Program-made: the position numbers and the translations under genes
Shown: positions 22,874-30,615 of the stretch, piece by piece
Layout of the letters: each line of letters opens with the position of its first letter
Position numbering within the stretch: position 1 is the stretch's first letter
IMG/VR virus record: IMGVR_UViG_3300031999_000129
Coordinates: 1 to 32,142 of that record
Source: a virus
Reading direction: 5' to 3' (one strand)
Length of the DNA stretch: 32,142 bases
Notes under the pieces: model-generated
Told to the model about the DNA's origin: nothing
What the model saw: only the letters and a program-made list of their open reading frames with translations
Databases searched by the model: none

Positions 22874-24706
22874 ATGCAGAAATATGATTGGTTTGAAGGT
22901 CAGAAGGTTAAGAATACGGAATTGAATGGAGCTTTTGATGCGGCCGAGGAGGCCTTCAAACGGCTGACACTCGACACTGGAATTGTGGGGATTACGTCTG
23001 GCGGAGCAGTTTCGGAAAATGCTGGTTCTGCAAATCTGACCGTGGACGTTGCAGGACCGGTATCGATTTACGATCAGGCAGGCCAGAGAATCTCGTGGTC
23101 TGGAACTCAGGATGTCATTTGTTCGGTCGATGAGAATTCAAGCTCGACAGCGGTTGTGAGCCCTGGCAACGAGCGGTGGCTTTCGATCTTTGCGAAGTTC
23201 AAGCAAAACCTGACGGATCCACGGCTCGACCGACAAGGTGACACGGTATACTTTGACGTCGCCGAATCGTTTGAGATCCATGTGGGGATGGGCGCGGAGG
23301 CTGTAATTCCAACTGCGGCGCGGCCGTTTCTTCGAGGCGACGAAATTCTGTTGGCTGACGTTCGTCTCATTTACGGACAGACGCAGATTTTCAACGCATC
23401 GATTTCGACAACACGTCGTCAGTGGGCGATTAAGACGGTTTCTGGACTTACTCAAATTGCAGTTGGGACGATGGAGGAAGCGGTCGAGGCGTTGAGTGTT
23501 GCGTCGGGAATCAACTACGCTGGAGGTCCAGCGTGGCACGATACAACGACGAATCCTGCGGCGTCAGTTGAAGCGCAGCTTGACAAGGTTGTGACGGATC
23601 TTGTTGCCAATGCGGGTTCGGATAGGATTGGTTCTGCTTCGGTCATCAACAGATTTGGGTCGTTGAGCATTGGGTCTGTTTTTGATCAGCTCACAACTCT
23701 TTCTGGTTACGTGAACACACTGCAGATGCAAGCCAAGCTGCTGAGAGCTAGGAATTGGCAGCATGTTGATAGCGGAACGTTTGTTGGCGGAAGTGTGATG
23801 TCCCTTCTTTATTCTTCGACCAAGAACTTGTATTACGCCGTTAGCGTTGATGGCGTAGCCTGGAAAAGCGAGAGTCCGCTTGGACCGTGGGCAGGAACTT
23901 CTGCTTTCGCCGGAATTGTAGACAATTGTAATGCACTTTGTGCAAATGGTGGAACGCTGTTCATGGGTGGGTGCGACATGTCGGTATCAGCTAGTCTCGA
24001 GTCGTATGATACTGCGACCGATACATGGACAGCGCGTACCCCAACTGGGATGAATCATCCGGCAGATCGTATCGTTGATATTATTCATGATGTTGGAAAC
24101 GGATGGCTGGTGGCAGTCGGATGGGGAACATCCCCAGCAACTGCGTACATCATTCGAGCTTCTGGCCTAGGTACTACGTGGGTTGCTGCGTCAACAAGTC
24201 TTACAGGCATTACCAAACTTCATGCCCTTGCCTATACAACTGGAATTCTGATTGCTGTTGGCCAGACAGCCACCGCTGGAAGAATATTGAAATCCGTGGA
24301 TGGCGGAGACAATTGGACGGATGTCACTCCGGTTTCACCTCCTTCTGTTTTCGCGTCTGTTACTTGGGATAGCGATTCTCAGAAGTTTTACGCAACCGAT
24401 TGGTCAGCAGGTGTTTGGTCCTCTAATTCAACAGGCACAACGTGGACACTTCTGAGGACATGGACGTCTGTGAATCCAACTGGGGTAGCATGTGACGGAG
24501 TAGGAACGATTGTGGTGTCGGGGTACGGCGGTAGTCCAGGTCCAGGTGGGTTTTTGGTGTCTGTCGACCAGGGTGTGTCGTGGGTACACTTCCACGAGAC
24601 TGTGTCAGATCCAACCATAGGGATTAAATACACGAATGGGCATTTCTTCGCGTTGATTACGCTTGGCCTTGCGGTTTCTTTGGGCACAACTGCTCCAAGT
24701 ATTTAG
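22874..24706 (+). CDS. Tail fibre protein with Asp-box (BNR-like) repeats
   Basis: 610 residues. The opening (Y-D-W-F-E-G-Q-K-V) and residues 1-190 resemble an N-terminal attachment part, with strands such as N-E-R-W-L-S-I-F-A-K-F and L-A-D-V-R-L-I-Y-G. A helical linker with coiled-coil-like character lies at about 195-290. The C-terminal 320 residues have four Asp-box-like units of the S-x-D-x-G-x-x-W type: R-A-S-G-L-G-T-T-W, S-V-D-G-G-D-N-W, S-N-S-T-G-T-T-W and S-V-D-Q-G-V-S-W, which indicates a beta-propeller related to BNR/sialidase-like folds. Enzyme activity is not implied, since the repeat alone is structural. It follows the gpI-like gene directly, the usual place for a fibre. Likely host-recognition protein. 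Confidence 0.75.
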   Translation: MQKYDWFEGQKVKNTELNGAFDAAEEAFKRLTLDTGIVGITSGGAVSENAGSANLTVDVAGPVSIYDQAGQRISWSGTQDVICSVDENSSSTAVVSPGNERWLSIFAKFKQNLTDPRLDRQGDTVYFDVAESFEIHVGMGAEAVIPTAARPFLRGDEILLADVRLIYGQTQIFNASISTTRRQWAIKTVSGLTQIAVGTMEEAVEALSVASGINYAGGPAWHDTTTNPAASVEAQLDKVVTDLVANAGSDRIGSASVINRFGSLSIGSVFDQLTTLSGYVNTLQMQAKLLRARNWQHVDSGTFVGGSVMSLLYSSTKNLYYAVSVDGVAWKSESPLGPWAGTSAFAGIVDNCNALCANGGTLFMGGCDMSVSASLESYDTATDTWTARTPTGMNHPADRIVDIIHDVGNGWLVAVGWGTSPATAYIIRASGLGTTWVAASTSLTGITKLHALAYTTGILIAVGQTATAGRILKSVDGGDNWTDVTPVSPPSVFASVTWDSDSQKFYATDWSAGVWSSNSTGTTWTLLRTWTSVNPTGVACDGVGTIVVSGYGGSPGPGGFLVSVDQGVSWVHFHETVSDPTIGIKYTNGHFFALITLGLAVSLGTTAPSI

Positions 24707-24708
24707 CG

Positions 24709-25512
24709 ATGAAGCAACTACCTCAGGGTATCGGGCTTTACCTCCGCCACTTAGATTCAAAGAAATTGGATCCACCACGTCTAGCCGACCAGTACGCCAA
24801 GCGAGGCATTTCGTGGGTAGCAATTGGAGGCCCCTGGCACGACGAAAACAATTCGGTCTGGGTCAACAAGCCGATCCAAGTGCAGAATTACGCTGACGCC
24901 TTCAAAACCGCTGGGGTGTCGGCACACGTTTGGGGCTACTGTTGGCACGATCGGATTGATCTGTTCCTCCGCAACATGATCGAATGCACAAACGGTTCCG
25001 TCGACGGTTGGCTGCTCGACCCAGAGCTGGGTCTCAAGAATCAGGTACGCGAGGCGAACAGCCTATTTGCTCAGTCTCGCGCGTATCTAGGTTCGGATCG
25101 TGTGCTCGGGATGACAAGCTACGGTTTGCCGCGAGGGCATAAGACGTTTCCATTTGAGGCCTTTGCCAAGCCTGGGGTTTCCAACGCGGAGGTCGAGGTC
25201 GATTACGGGAGCCCCCAGCTCTACGTGGTCGGGGAAGCCCAGGTGAAGCAAGGACTTGCCGACTGGAAAAAGCTTGGCTTCGACGTCATTATTCCGAGTT
25301 TTGGCAACTACAAGTTCGTCGCCGCTCCTGGAAGCGATGAGACAAAGACAGCAGTCTCGAAGACGGGGCCGGAGCTGCACGAGCATCTTTCTCACTTCAT
25401 GGGCAGTGCATCTTCGATCTCAGCCCTGATAGGATGGTCGTCTGGATTCGTCACGCGCGAGCAGTGGGAGGTTTTGTCGAAGTGGGGTCGGGTTCTGAGA
25501 CGCTCGCCCTAG
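24709..25512 (+). CDS. Putative TIM-barrel glycosidase, lysin candidate
   Basis: 267 residues. The strand order G-I-G-L-Y-L, W-V-A-I-G-G-P-W, A-H-V-W-G-Y-C-W, V-D-G-W-L-L-D-P-E-L-G, V-L-G-M-T-S-Y-G and F-D-V-I-I-P-S-F-G suggests a TIM barrel of glycoside-hydrolase type; the D-P-E in W-L-L-D-P-E-L-G is where GH25-like muramidases have their acidic pair, and this is a plausible catalytic site. No signal peptide. It is followed closely by a small membrane protein, the arrangement of a lysis module, so an endolysin role is reasonable; it could instead be a virion-associated hydrolase because it continues the fibre operon. The ATG at 24709 has no obvious ribosome site, starting two bases after the fibre stop. 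Confidence 0.6.
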   Translation: MKQLPQGIGLYLRHLDSKKLDPPRLADQYAKRGISWVAIGGPWHDENNSVWVNKPIQVQNYADAFKTAGVSAHVWGYCWHDRIDLFLRNMIECTNGSVDGWLLDPELGLKNQVREANSLFAQSRAYLGSDRVLGMTSYGLPRGHKTFPFEAFAKPGVSNAEVEVDYGSPQLYVVGEAQVKQGLADWKKLGFDVIIPSFGNYKFVAAPGSDETKTAVSKTGPELHEHLSHFMGSASSISALIGWSSGFVTREQWEVLSKWGRVLRRSP

Positions 25513-25526
25513 CTTGGAGGCCGTCG

Positions 25527-25973
25527 ATGACTGAGGAATTTTTTGCTGGGCACTGGTCGTTCATTGCATTTTCGTGCATCGCTGCAGTTTTGATGCAGGT
25601 TCTGAAGACGACGGTGTGGGCGCCGAGGAGAACTCTGCCTGCTGGGTTTTTGAGCACCTTCTTGTGGTGGGGGCGCAAGATGCTTCCCTTGCATCCTGTT
25701 TTTCTTGGATGCCTTTTCGGGCTCATTCCGGGCATACCCGCTGGAGGATTCGACTCAAGGTCGGTGGCCTCGCGGGTTCTCTACTATGCGACGGCCGGGC
25801 TTATGAGCACCTGGGTATACGATGTGATCAAGACGTTAGCGAAACGCAAAGGGGCAGGCCTTCCTGAATTGCTCGCGTTTCACTCTCCTAAGTATGCCTC
25901 CAATACGCCTAAGGAGACGCCGCCAACAGAATCGGTGGGGAAGGCGTCCGATACCATTGGCAGCGCGAAGTAA
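25527..25973 (+). CDS. Small membrane protein, holin candidate
   Basis: 148 residues from ATG 25527, which has GGAGG six bases upstream; the longer in-frame reading upstream would overlap the preceding gene. Three hydrophobic segments are visible: about 8-31 (SFIAFSCIAAVLM), about 53-70 (HPVFLGCLFGLIPGIPAG) and about 80-100 (VLYYATAGLMSTWVYDVI), with basic residues between and a charged, proline-rich tail after 115. Three-helix membrane proteins directly after a lysin-like gene are often holins. No family was recognised, so the call rests on topology and neighbours. The intrinsic terminator overlapping its stop ends the long + strand operon. Confidence 0.62.
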   Translation: MTEEFFAGHWSFIAFSCIAAVLMQVLKTTVWAPRRTLPAGFLSTFLWWGRKMLPLHPVFLGCLFGLIPGIPAGGFDSRSVASRVLYYATAGLMSTWVYDVIKTLAKRKGAGLPELLAFHSPKYASNTPKETPPTESVGKASDTIGSAK

Positions 25974-25991
25974 TTGTACTCCGCTTTTTAT
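25965..25991 (+). terminator. Intrinsic terminator ending the tail/lysis operon
   Basis: Stem of GCG-A-AGTA (25965-25972) against TACT-C-CGC (25977-25984) with one A-C mismatch and a four-base loop, followed by five T (25985-25989) and ATT. It includes the stop codon of the membrane-protein gene and stands between convergent genes. T-tract only in the + direction. Confidence 0.68.
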
Positions 25992-26398
25992 TAATCTGTC
26001 AGTGTTCTGAATGCTTTACACCGTGTAATTGTTTGGAAGGTTGACGAGTCTGGCAGGTCGGTGTGTGCGAATTTGCAGATTGGCTTGTTGGTGCATTGTA
26101 GGCAGATGTGCTGCTCGCGCCAGTTGGCAAGGGCTTCTTCGCGGGGCATTCCTCGATAAGTGATTGTCGCAATCGACGCGTCTGTTTTCGCAGCGGTGGT
26201 GCGTTGGACGGCTAGCTCATGTTTTTTGATGCAACTCGGGCAGACGAGGTCGTACGGGGGAGCGTCTCCAGTTTGCGACCATCCGTCGGGGGGAGGTAGT
26301 TTCGTCAAGTCTCCATCGGTCTTCGGATGAACTCGTTCGGATGCGGAACGTCCGCAGTCTGAGCATATCCAAAGAGCTGTCCGAAATTCATTAGGCAT
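25991..26398 (-). CDS. Zinc-ribbon-type protein, unknown
   Basis: 135 residues. Cysteine pairs at about 12-15 (ICSDCG), 52-55 (CPSC) and 99-102 (CLQC), plus C107 and C126, suggest one or two zinc-binding sites. The first lies in W-I-C-S-D-C-G, common in short phage zinc-ribbon proteins; the third, H-I-C-L-Q-C-T-N-K-P-I-C, is more cluster-like. A M-P-R-E-E-A-L-A-N-W helix stands between. The ATG at 26398 is chosen because AAGGAG lies five bases upstream on its strand, whereas the GTG two codons earlier would directly abut that site. Transcribed convergently toward the terminator. No function assigned; could be a DNA- or RNA-binding regulator. Confidence 0.72.
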   Translation of the reverse strand: MPNEFRTALWICSDCGRSASERVHPKTDGDLTKLPPPDGWSQTGDAPPYDLVCPSCIKKHELAVQRTTAAKTDASIATITYRGMPREEALANWREQHICLQCTNKPICKFAHTDLPDSSTFQTITRCKAFRTLTD

Positions 26399-26417
26399 TT
26401 CCACTCCTTAGAGAAAC

Positions 26418-26446
26418 TTGAGAAAATCGGAAAGTACCACTAGAAT
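26418..26446 (+). promoter_or_regulatory. Sigma70-like promoter of the secreted-protein gene
   Basis: TTGAGA (26418-26423), 17-base spacer, TAGAAT (26441-26446); five of six matches in each box. It lies 34 bases upstream of the ATG at 26480 and just before an AGGAG ribosome site. Confidence 0.62.
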
Positions 26447-26479
26447 CAAAGCTTCGCAAGGCGGGGGACAGGAGCAGCA

Positions 26480-27295
26480 ATGAGATGGGCAACGTGGTTG
26501 GGGTATATGTTTTGCGGGGGGGTTGGGCTTTTGATGGTAGGTGGAGGGCAAGGTGAATTATTCGGGGTGACTCCCCGAAGTATTTCCATGGATCTCTCGA
26601 GTCGAGAATTCCAGCCTAGCTCAAGAGACTTTTCCGAATTTTCTTACCTCCCTAGCGTTTCAAATGTTCCGCGTGAAGTTGGAAAGTCTGAGGAGAATCA
26701 GGTCACGTTGGCTACGAACATGCTACGGGTGTGCGTAAGCGAGGCGAGTTTCTCGAGTTGGCCTGACTGTGTTGGAATTTGGGAGGTGGCCAAGAATGTT
26801 CGGTCTCGAAAGTGCGATCGTCAGAAGTTGCCATCGATCACCACATGCTCGACTCGAGGCGAGACGGTGGCGTCGGCGTTGCGGAGGTTGTCACCAAGGG
26901 TGACTGGAGGAAAGCCGGCACGGACGACGCGGCAGCGATGGGTGTCTCGCCTTGACCTCTCGTGTGAGATGCCAGAGGGCTACCCTTCGAGGCAACGGTG
27001 GAACGGGGTACGAGATCGGTGTCTCCACTTTGCACAGTTGGTGCGTGGGTTGGCACGCGGTCAGGCGGTACAGAGGGTGACGCTTGGCCGAGGGGTGGCC
27101 ATTGCCTGGGGCGGTCGATGCGAACGTCCAGGGGGTGCCTGTGACGACGCTATGGCCTGTCGTCGCGGGCTTGCACGCATTCCTACCGAGACCGCAAACG
27201 CCTTCTGGTGTCGACCGGGTTCTCGTGGATGCCGCGACGATATTGAGCCGCTGTGTTTTCGCAATGGCTGGCTGCCTGCCGGATGGCATCCGTAG
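26480..27295 (+). CDS. Secreted cysteine-rich protein, unknown (possible wall-acting)
   Basis: 271 residues. The first 25 residues (MRWATWLGYMFCGG, VGLLMVGGGQG) form a signal peptide or anchor. Residues about 75-110 include C-V-S-E-A-S-F-x-x-W-x-D-C-x-G-I-W-E-V-A-K-N-V-R, which faintly resembles the E-A-R-x-E and V-x-x-N-R of SleB-type wall hydrolases, though too weakly to assign. Then W-V-S-R-L-D-L-S-C-x-x-P, a W-N-G-V-R-D-R segment, and A-W-G-G-R-C-E-R-P with T-E-T-A-N-A-F-W-C near the end. Several cysteines suggest disulfides in the periplasm. AGGAG lies six bases before the ATG and a good promoter stands upstream. Being next to the lysis genes but separately transcribed, it may aid lysis or alter the cell envelope. 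Confidence 0.6.
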   Translation: MRWATWLGYMFCGGVGLLMVGGGQGELFGVTPRSISMDLSSREFQPSSRDFSEFSYLPSVSNVPREVGKSEENQVTLATNMLRVCVSEASFSSWPDCVGIWEVAKNVRSRKCDRQKLPSITTCSTRGETVASALRRLSPRVTGGKPARTTRQRWVSRLDLSCEMPEGYPSRQRWNGVRDRCLHFAQLVRGLARGQAVQRVTLGRGVAIAWGGRCERPGGACDDAMACRRGLARIPTETANAFWCRPGSRGCRDDIEPLCFRNGWLPAGWHP

Positions 27296-27308
27296 AGAGG
27301 CGCCCGCC

Positions 27309-27839
27309 CTACCCCGCTGGAGGGGGGATGACGGGGATGGGCAGGCAAAAGGTTTCCCGTACCGATAGATTATCGTCGGTCCCCGCTGTTTGTTCAAGGG
27401 ATTCGTTCCATCTGCGCACGAGAGAAAGCCAATCCTCGAACTCGAGGTGTACCATCGTTGAAGGTCCGCCGGCGAGGCGGAGGGGTTGGAGGGTCCACAG
27501 TTGGATGAGCAGCTCGAGCCGGCACGCAACAGACAGGGACCGTGCACGGAGCTTCCTCCAGATGACGACGGAGTGTTTTGGAGTTTGTGTGTTCATGGCG
27601 GCCGCGCGTTCCGCCTGAGCCATGGCATCTAGAATACTGAATTTCTTTCTGAATTTTGCCTCTATCCAGAGTGGGGTTCCCGAGACATCGGGGACTTCGC
27701 CCGCACATCTGGTCTGGCCGATGCCTCGTTTTGCTTCTGGGAATAGTACGCGGAGGGCCTCAGCGACCTCGCGTTCAAATCGTGCGCCCTTGGTACGGGC
27801 ATAGCGCCCAATTTGGGACGGATTTCTTGAAGAGGTCAC
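27309..27839 (-). CDS. PD-(D/E)XK nuclease, possible Holliday-junction resolvase
   Basis: 176 residues. The opening K-G-A-R-F-E-R-E-V-A-E-A-L-R (E22 or E24), then D51 in E-V-P-D-V and E60-x-K62 in W-I-E-A-K-F give the E...D...ExK pattern of Hjc-like and related phage nucleases. The helix after it (DAMAQAERAA) fits, and V-V-I-W-R-K forms the following strand. Residues beyond 110 are an extension of unclear function. Starts at GTG 27839, which overlaps the stop of the upstream small gene (GTGA at 27839-27836 on the minus strand). Likely role is resolution of branched DNA or recombination in phage replication; a restriction-like role cannot be excluded. Ends 13 bases from the convergent secreted-protein gene. 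Confidence 0.75.
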   Translation of the reverse strand: MTSSRNPSQIGRYARTKGARFEREVAEALRVLFPEAKRGIGQTRCAGEVPDVSGTPLWIEAKFRKKFSILDAMAQAERAAAMNTQTPKHSVVIWRKLRARSLSVACRLELLIQLWTLQPLRLAGGPSTMVHLEFEDWLSLVRRWNESLEQTAGTDDNLSVRETFCLPIPVIPPPAG

Positions 27840-28039
27840 GTCGGACCCGCCGAAGAGCTGAGGTTGGAATTCGTGTAAGCAATTTCCATGACGTGTGTTG
27901 CCACGTCAGGCTGTACTTGATACAGATGACACAGCCGACCGAGGACCATGGCAAGAACGGCAATGCTCTGTCGGCCCAAGCTGTGTACCACCATGGCTTC
28001 GACGTTAGCACAAGCCCTTGTAATAGGAACGTCACCCAT
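27836..28039 (-). CDS. Small helical protein coupled to the nuclease gene
   Basis: 67 residues. The segment E-A-M-V-V-H-S-L-G-R-Q-S-I-A-V-L-A-M-V-L-G-R-L-C-H-L-Y looks like one or two amphipathic helices, and the protein ends in a polar tail. Its TGA stop overlaps the GTG start of the PD-(D/E)XK nuclease, the kind of coupling common between true neighbours, and this is the main reason to accept it. No clear ribosome site before the ATG at 28039 and no recognised family. A competing small reading frame lies on the opposite strand (27926-28126). A partner of the nuclease is possible but unproven. Confidence 0.48.
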   Translation of the reverse strand: MGDVPITRACANVEAMVVHSLGRQSIAVLAMVLGRLCHLYQVQPDVATHVMEIAYTNSNLSSSAGPT

Positions 28040-28166
28040 ATACCAGTATTACGCATCTATACAGAAAAGCGCGGAACATTTCGAGAGGCGACGTTGTCTA
28101 TTGACGCTGACGTGTTGATTTGGTAGGTTTGACGTGCAGCAAACGTCGACCCTTGTTCCGTGGCTA

Positions 28167-28200
28167 GTGGAACTTGGCGGCCCCATCCGCCAAGTTCCAC
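28167..28200. terminator. Perfect 14-bp hairpin downstream of the VWA gene
   Basis: Arms 28167-28180 and 28187-28200 pair without mismatch around a six-base loop. It begins 13 bases beyond the stop of the minus-strand VWA gene. No T-tract follows on the minus strand; on the + strand only GCTTTATAT follows. It could end or stabilise transcripts, but it is not a classical intrinsic terminator. The remainder of 28040-28212 shows no other feature. Confidence 0.45.
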
Positions 28201-28212
28201 GCTTTATATCCC

Positions 28213-29604
28213 CTACAAGTCGTCCACCTGAACCATCGCGCCCCATGAATTCTCGGGGAACATTGGACTGCGAGAATTGTTCCCGATCAGGAGCCAGATC
28301 GTGTGGACGCCACGCAGCGGAAGTCTTGGCGCTGGTCCCCATCCGTCGGTGGCGACGATGAGAATTTCTGGCAGAGGCCTCACCTTCGAGACGGCCTCGA
28401 AGATCGGAAGGAACGACGTGCCGCCGCCACCTTGTAGCGTTGCCATCATTGCTTTCGCCGTGTGAACTTCCCGCACCGCGCTGACCTTGGTGTCGCAAGA
28501 CAGGAACGTGACCTGCGCACCAACCGCTTGAAGAATTCCCAGGGACTCCCTGATGGCAACAGCCAGGTCAGCCCCCGACATCGACCCAGACGTATCAACG
28601 GCGATGGCGCATTTTGGGACAGGTCGCACGAGCGCGGGCAGAATCGGGTGCCCGAGCCCGTAGCCGAAGGCGGCCTGCCTTCGGGATGGTCGATGGTAGC
28701 GAAAGTCCACAGCACCCGGACGGTATCCCATGGCGTTCCGCGTCAGACGTGCCAACTTCGCGCGCCAATTGATCTTGGCTGGCTTCGCATAGTCGTTGGC
28801 CCAGCGAGTCAGCCCGGCCGGAACAGTACCCGGCTGTTTCGAGGTGGCCTGTTGGATGTCTTCGGCCACACGCTTGCGAAGCGCGTTGAGTTCCGCCTCG
28901 GATCGCCCACCCTTGGCTTGCTCGTCTACTTCATCAATTGGCTCCCCTGGTACAGGGCGACCTGCGCCCGAACCGCACCAGCCTCCAGCGGCAGTTGGCT
29001 CATCCGGACTCGAGCAACGAGGGCATGGCGGCTGCTTCGAGGAATTTTTTGATTTTTTCTTTTGTCCTTTACCCTTGGTTTGTCCTTGAGTTTGTCCTTG
29101 TCCTTGACCATTTGCTTGCCCGGAACCCTGGCCTTGTCTGCTTTGAGCTGAGCAGGTTGGGCACTGCTTGGCTTTGCGTAGCAGCTCCTCGTAGTAGAAC
29201 TCCTCGGTCTGTCCCGTGGGGAGCTTGAACGTTGCCGGGTGGCGAGCAGTTTCTGGGAGTTTGAGCCGAGCTGCAACTAAATCGTCGTTGATCGCACAGT
29301 CCGCCGAAATATTCCAGAGGTCCTCCGCGTATTTCAAGCGGACTCCTCGAGCGTAGTGGTCTCGAATTATGTGAAGCGCCTCGTGAACGAGCACACCAGC
29401 GATTTGTGGAACGTTCCATTTTTCCAGGGCCTCCTCGTCGACGAGGAGTATTCCAGTTTTAGTTACACCAAAAGTCCCAAGGGATCCTTTTGGAACGTAA
29501 CACGGTGTGAGTGCATGCAGAGCGGCAGAAAAATAAGGCATTTTCTCGCACGCCATCAGTCGGCCGCAGGCAAGCTTTAGCTGGGGGCTCATAATTTTTG
29601 GCAT
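28213..29604 (-). CDS. Metallopeptidase-VWA fusion protein (DUF2201-like)
   Basis: 463 residues. The N-terminal half is a putative zinc peptidase: H74-E-A-L-H78 in V-L-V-H-E-A-L-H-I-I, followed by N-I-S-A-D-C-A-I-N-D (98-107), the pattern of the DUF2201 metallopeptidase-like family. Residues about 155-190 are a Gly/Gln/Lys low-complexity linker, interrupting cysteine pairs C148-x-x-C151 and C194-x-x-C197 that may form a zinc ribbon. The C-terminal part (about 330-463) is a VWA domain with the MIDAS motif D337-T-S-G-S-M and later T396 and D420. Proteins of this type are often encoded with MoxR-type AAA+ ATPases, as here. The gene ends the minus unit begun at 30470, two bases after its neighbour. 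Probably remodels or processes a phage or host target; the substrate is unknown. Confidence 0.85.
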   Translation of the reverse strand: MPKIMSPQLKLACGRLMACEKMPYFSAALHALTPCYVPKGSLGTFGVTKTGILLVDEEALEKWNVPQIAGVLVHEALHIIRDHYARGVRLKYAEDLWNISADCAINDDLVAARLKLPETARHPATFKLPTGQTEEFYYEELLRKAKQCPTCSAQSRQGQGSGQANGQGQGQTQGQTKGKGQKKKSKNSSKQPPCPRCSSPDEPTAAGGWCGSGAGRPVPGEPIDEVDEQAKGGRSEAELNALRKRVAEDIQQATSKQPGTVPAGLTRWANDYAKPAKINWRAKLARLTRNAMGYRPGAVDFRYHRPSRRQAAFGYGLGHPILPALVRPVPKCAIAVDTSGSMSGADLAVAIRESLGILQAVGAQVTFLSCDTKVSAVREVHTAKAMMATLQGGGGTSFLPIFEAVSKVRPLPEILIVATDGWGPAPRLPLRGVHTIWLLIGNNSRSPMFPENSWGAMVQVDDL

Positions 29605-29606
29605 AA

Positions 29607-30470
29607 TTACACCGCCTCCTGAGCTTCCTGGTCCGGGTTAGCCATGAGAATCATTGTTGAGGTTTGCGCTTTCAGCGTGTCGAACACTTTCCTCAGATTT
29701 TCCAGCTTTTGGCCGAGGATGCCCTCGTATCGTTCAAACTTGGAAATCATGCGGTCGCATTTTCCAGCCCTGAATGTGAGGGCGCGGACGCCAAGGTCGA
29801 GCGTCTGCAGCTCGATCTCGAGTTCGCTGGCCACCTGCTTTGTCTCCGCCTCTAGCGCATCGAGGACGGCGGCGATGACGTCCTGAGAGCCGATGGCTGG
29901 CAGGGCGTAGATTTGATGCCGGCTCGTTTGCTGCAGTGGCGCCATGTGGCGATACCATTCCGACAACTCAGCTTTCGGGATGAAATAGAATCCACCGGCC
30001 GCCCGCAAGGCGACGGCAGAAAATTGGGTCAGGACTTTGTGGATCCATCCCGAGATCGAAATTGTATCCAGCTCGGTAATTGCCCGGGCGAACCTCTGGG
30101 TTATGAGTCTTTCAAGTTTGTGCCCTTCCGGGCTGAACACTAGACCTGGAATGTATCCACCTACGTCTCGAACGTGTACGGTGAGTTCCGGCGAAAGCCG
30201 AACTCGTTGTGGTTTTTGTTCTTCGAGAAACAGACTCTGCCCGGCCAACGCCTTGATGGGGCGGGCGATCATTTTGTTCTCGACGAGGACGCTCTCGACC
30301 GCGCGCTTTAGTGCTCTGTCTGGCGTCTGAGGCAGAGGATACAGGTCTTTTTGTATTCCACCTGTCTCCAACGCCTCGATGAAGGCGTCGAATTCCACGA
30401 CGCCCGATAGGGTCCAGTATACAATTCTGCCTGCCAGGCTTTCATCATCGCACACAAATATAGAGGTCAT
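29607..30470 (-). CDS. Helical partner protein of the AAA+/VWA unit, unknown
   Basis: 287 residues from the ATG at 30470, with AGGAG about eight bases upstream on its strand; the frame is open a further eight codons to 30494 but that would pass through the promoter -10. Residues 1-30 include R-I-V-Y-W-T-L-S-G-V-V, then a mixed domain (about 50-200) with V-R-L-S-P-E-L-T-V-H-V-R-D and G-G-F-Y-F-I-P-K. Residues about 205-280 are coiled-coil-like helices (EAETKQVASELEIELQTLD and GILGQKLENLRKVFDTL). It may belong to the DUF6744 group, but I am not certain. First gene of the minus unit, followed by the VWA-peptidase after two bases and facing the MoxR gene, so a shared complex or pathway is likely. 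Confidence 0.7.
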   Translation of the reverse strand: MTSIFVCDDESLAGRIVYWTLSGVVEFDAFIEALETGGIQKDLYPLPQTPDRALKRAVESVLVENKMIARPIKALAGQSLFLEEQKPQRVRLSPELTVHVRDVGGYIPGLVFSPEGHKLERLITQRFARAITELDTISISGWIHKVLTQFSAVALRAAGGFYFIPKAELSEWYRHMAPLQQTSRHQIYALPAIGSQDVIAAVLDALEAETKQVASELEIELQTLDLGVRALTFRAGKCDRMISKFERYEGILGQKLENLRKVFDTLKAQTSTMILMANPDQEAQEAV

Positions 30471-30493
30471 GCTAAATTCTCCTGCCCATCTCA

Positions 30494-30522
30494 AGAATAA
30501 TTCAAAATGGCGTGACGGTCAA
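30494..30522 (-). promoter_or_regulatory. Minus-strand sigma70-like promoter of the VWA unit
   Basis: On the minus strand TTGACC (+ 30517-30522), 17-base spacer, TATTCT (+ 30494-30499). It lies 24 bases before the ATG at 30470. Confidence 0.6.
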
Positions 30523-30549
30523 GTAAATTTGACACGGTTGAGAAAATTG

Positions 30550-30578
30550 TTGACGTGCAGAAAATTGTATGCAATACT
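30550..30578 (+). promoter_or_regulatory. Plus-strand sigma70-like promoter of the MoxR gene
   Basis: TTGACG (30550-30555), 17-base spacer, AATACT (30573-30578, four of six). A second TTGACA at 30529-30534 lacks a -10 at proper distance. It lies 37 bases before the ATG at 30616 and, with the opposing promoter, fills the 145-base divergent gap. Confidence 0.52.
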
Positions 30579-30615
30579 CAAATTCGAGAGCGCAATTTTT
30601 CGAGGGAGGCTGACG

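Noticed and set aside
24709-25512. Firm assignment of the TIM-barrel protein as a GH25 endolysin
   Set aside because: The D-P-E segment agrees, but other family signatures were not found, so it is kept as a candidate only.
25434-25526. N-terminal extension of the membrane protein
   Set aside because: It overlaps the end of the preceding gene; GGAGG supports 25527.
27926-28126. 66-residue + strand frame beginning M-T-Q-P-T-E-D-H-G
   Set aside because: It looks protein-like, and a hairpin follows it, but it lacks a ribosome site and overlaps the minus-strand small frame, which is coupled by GTGA to the nuclease gene. Not excluded.
30379-30615. N-terminal extension of the MoxR frame
   Set aside because: It crosses both promoters and the ATG at 30616 has a good ribosome site.
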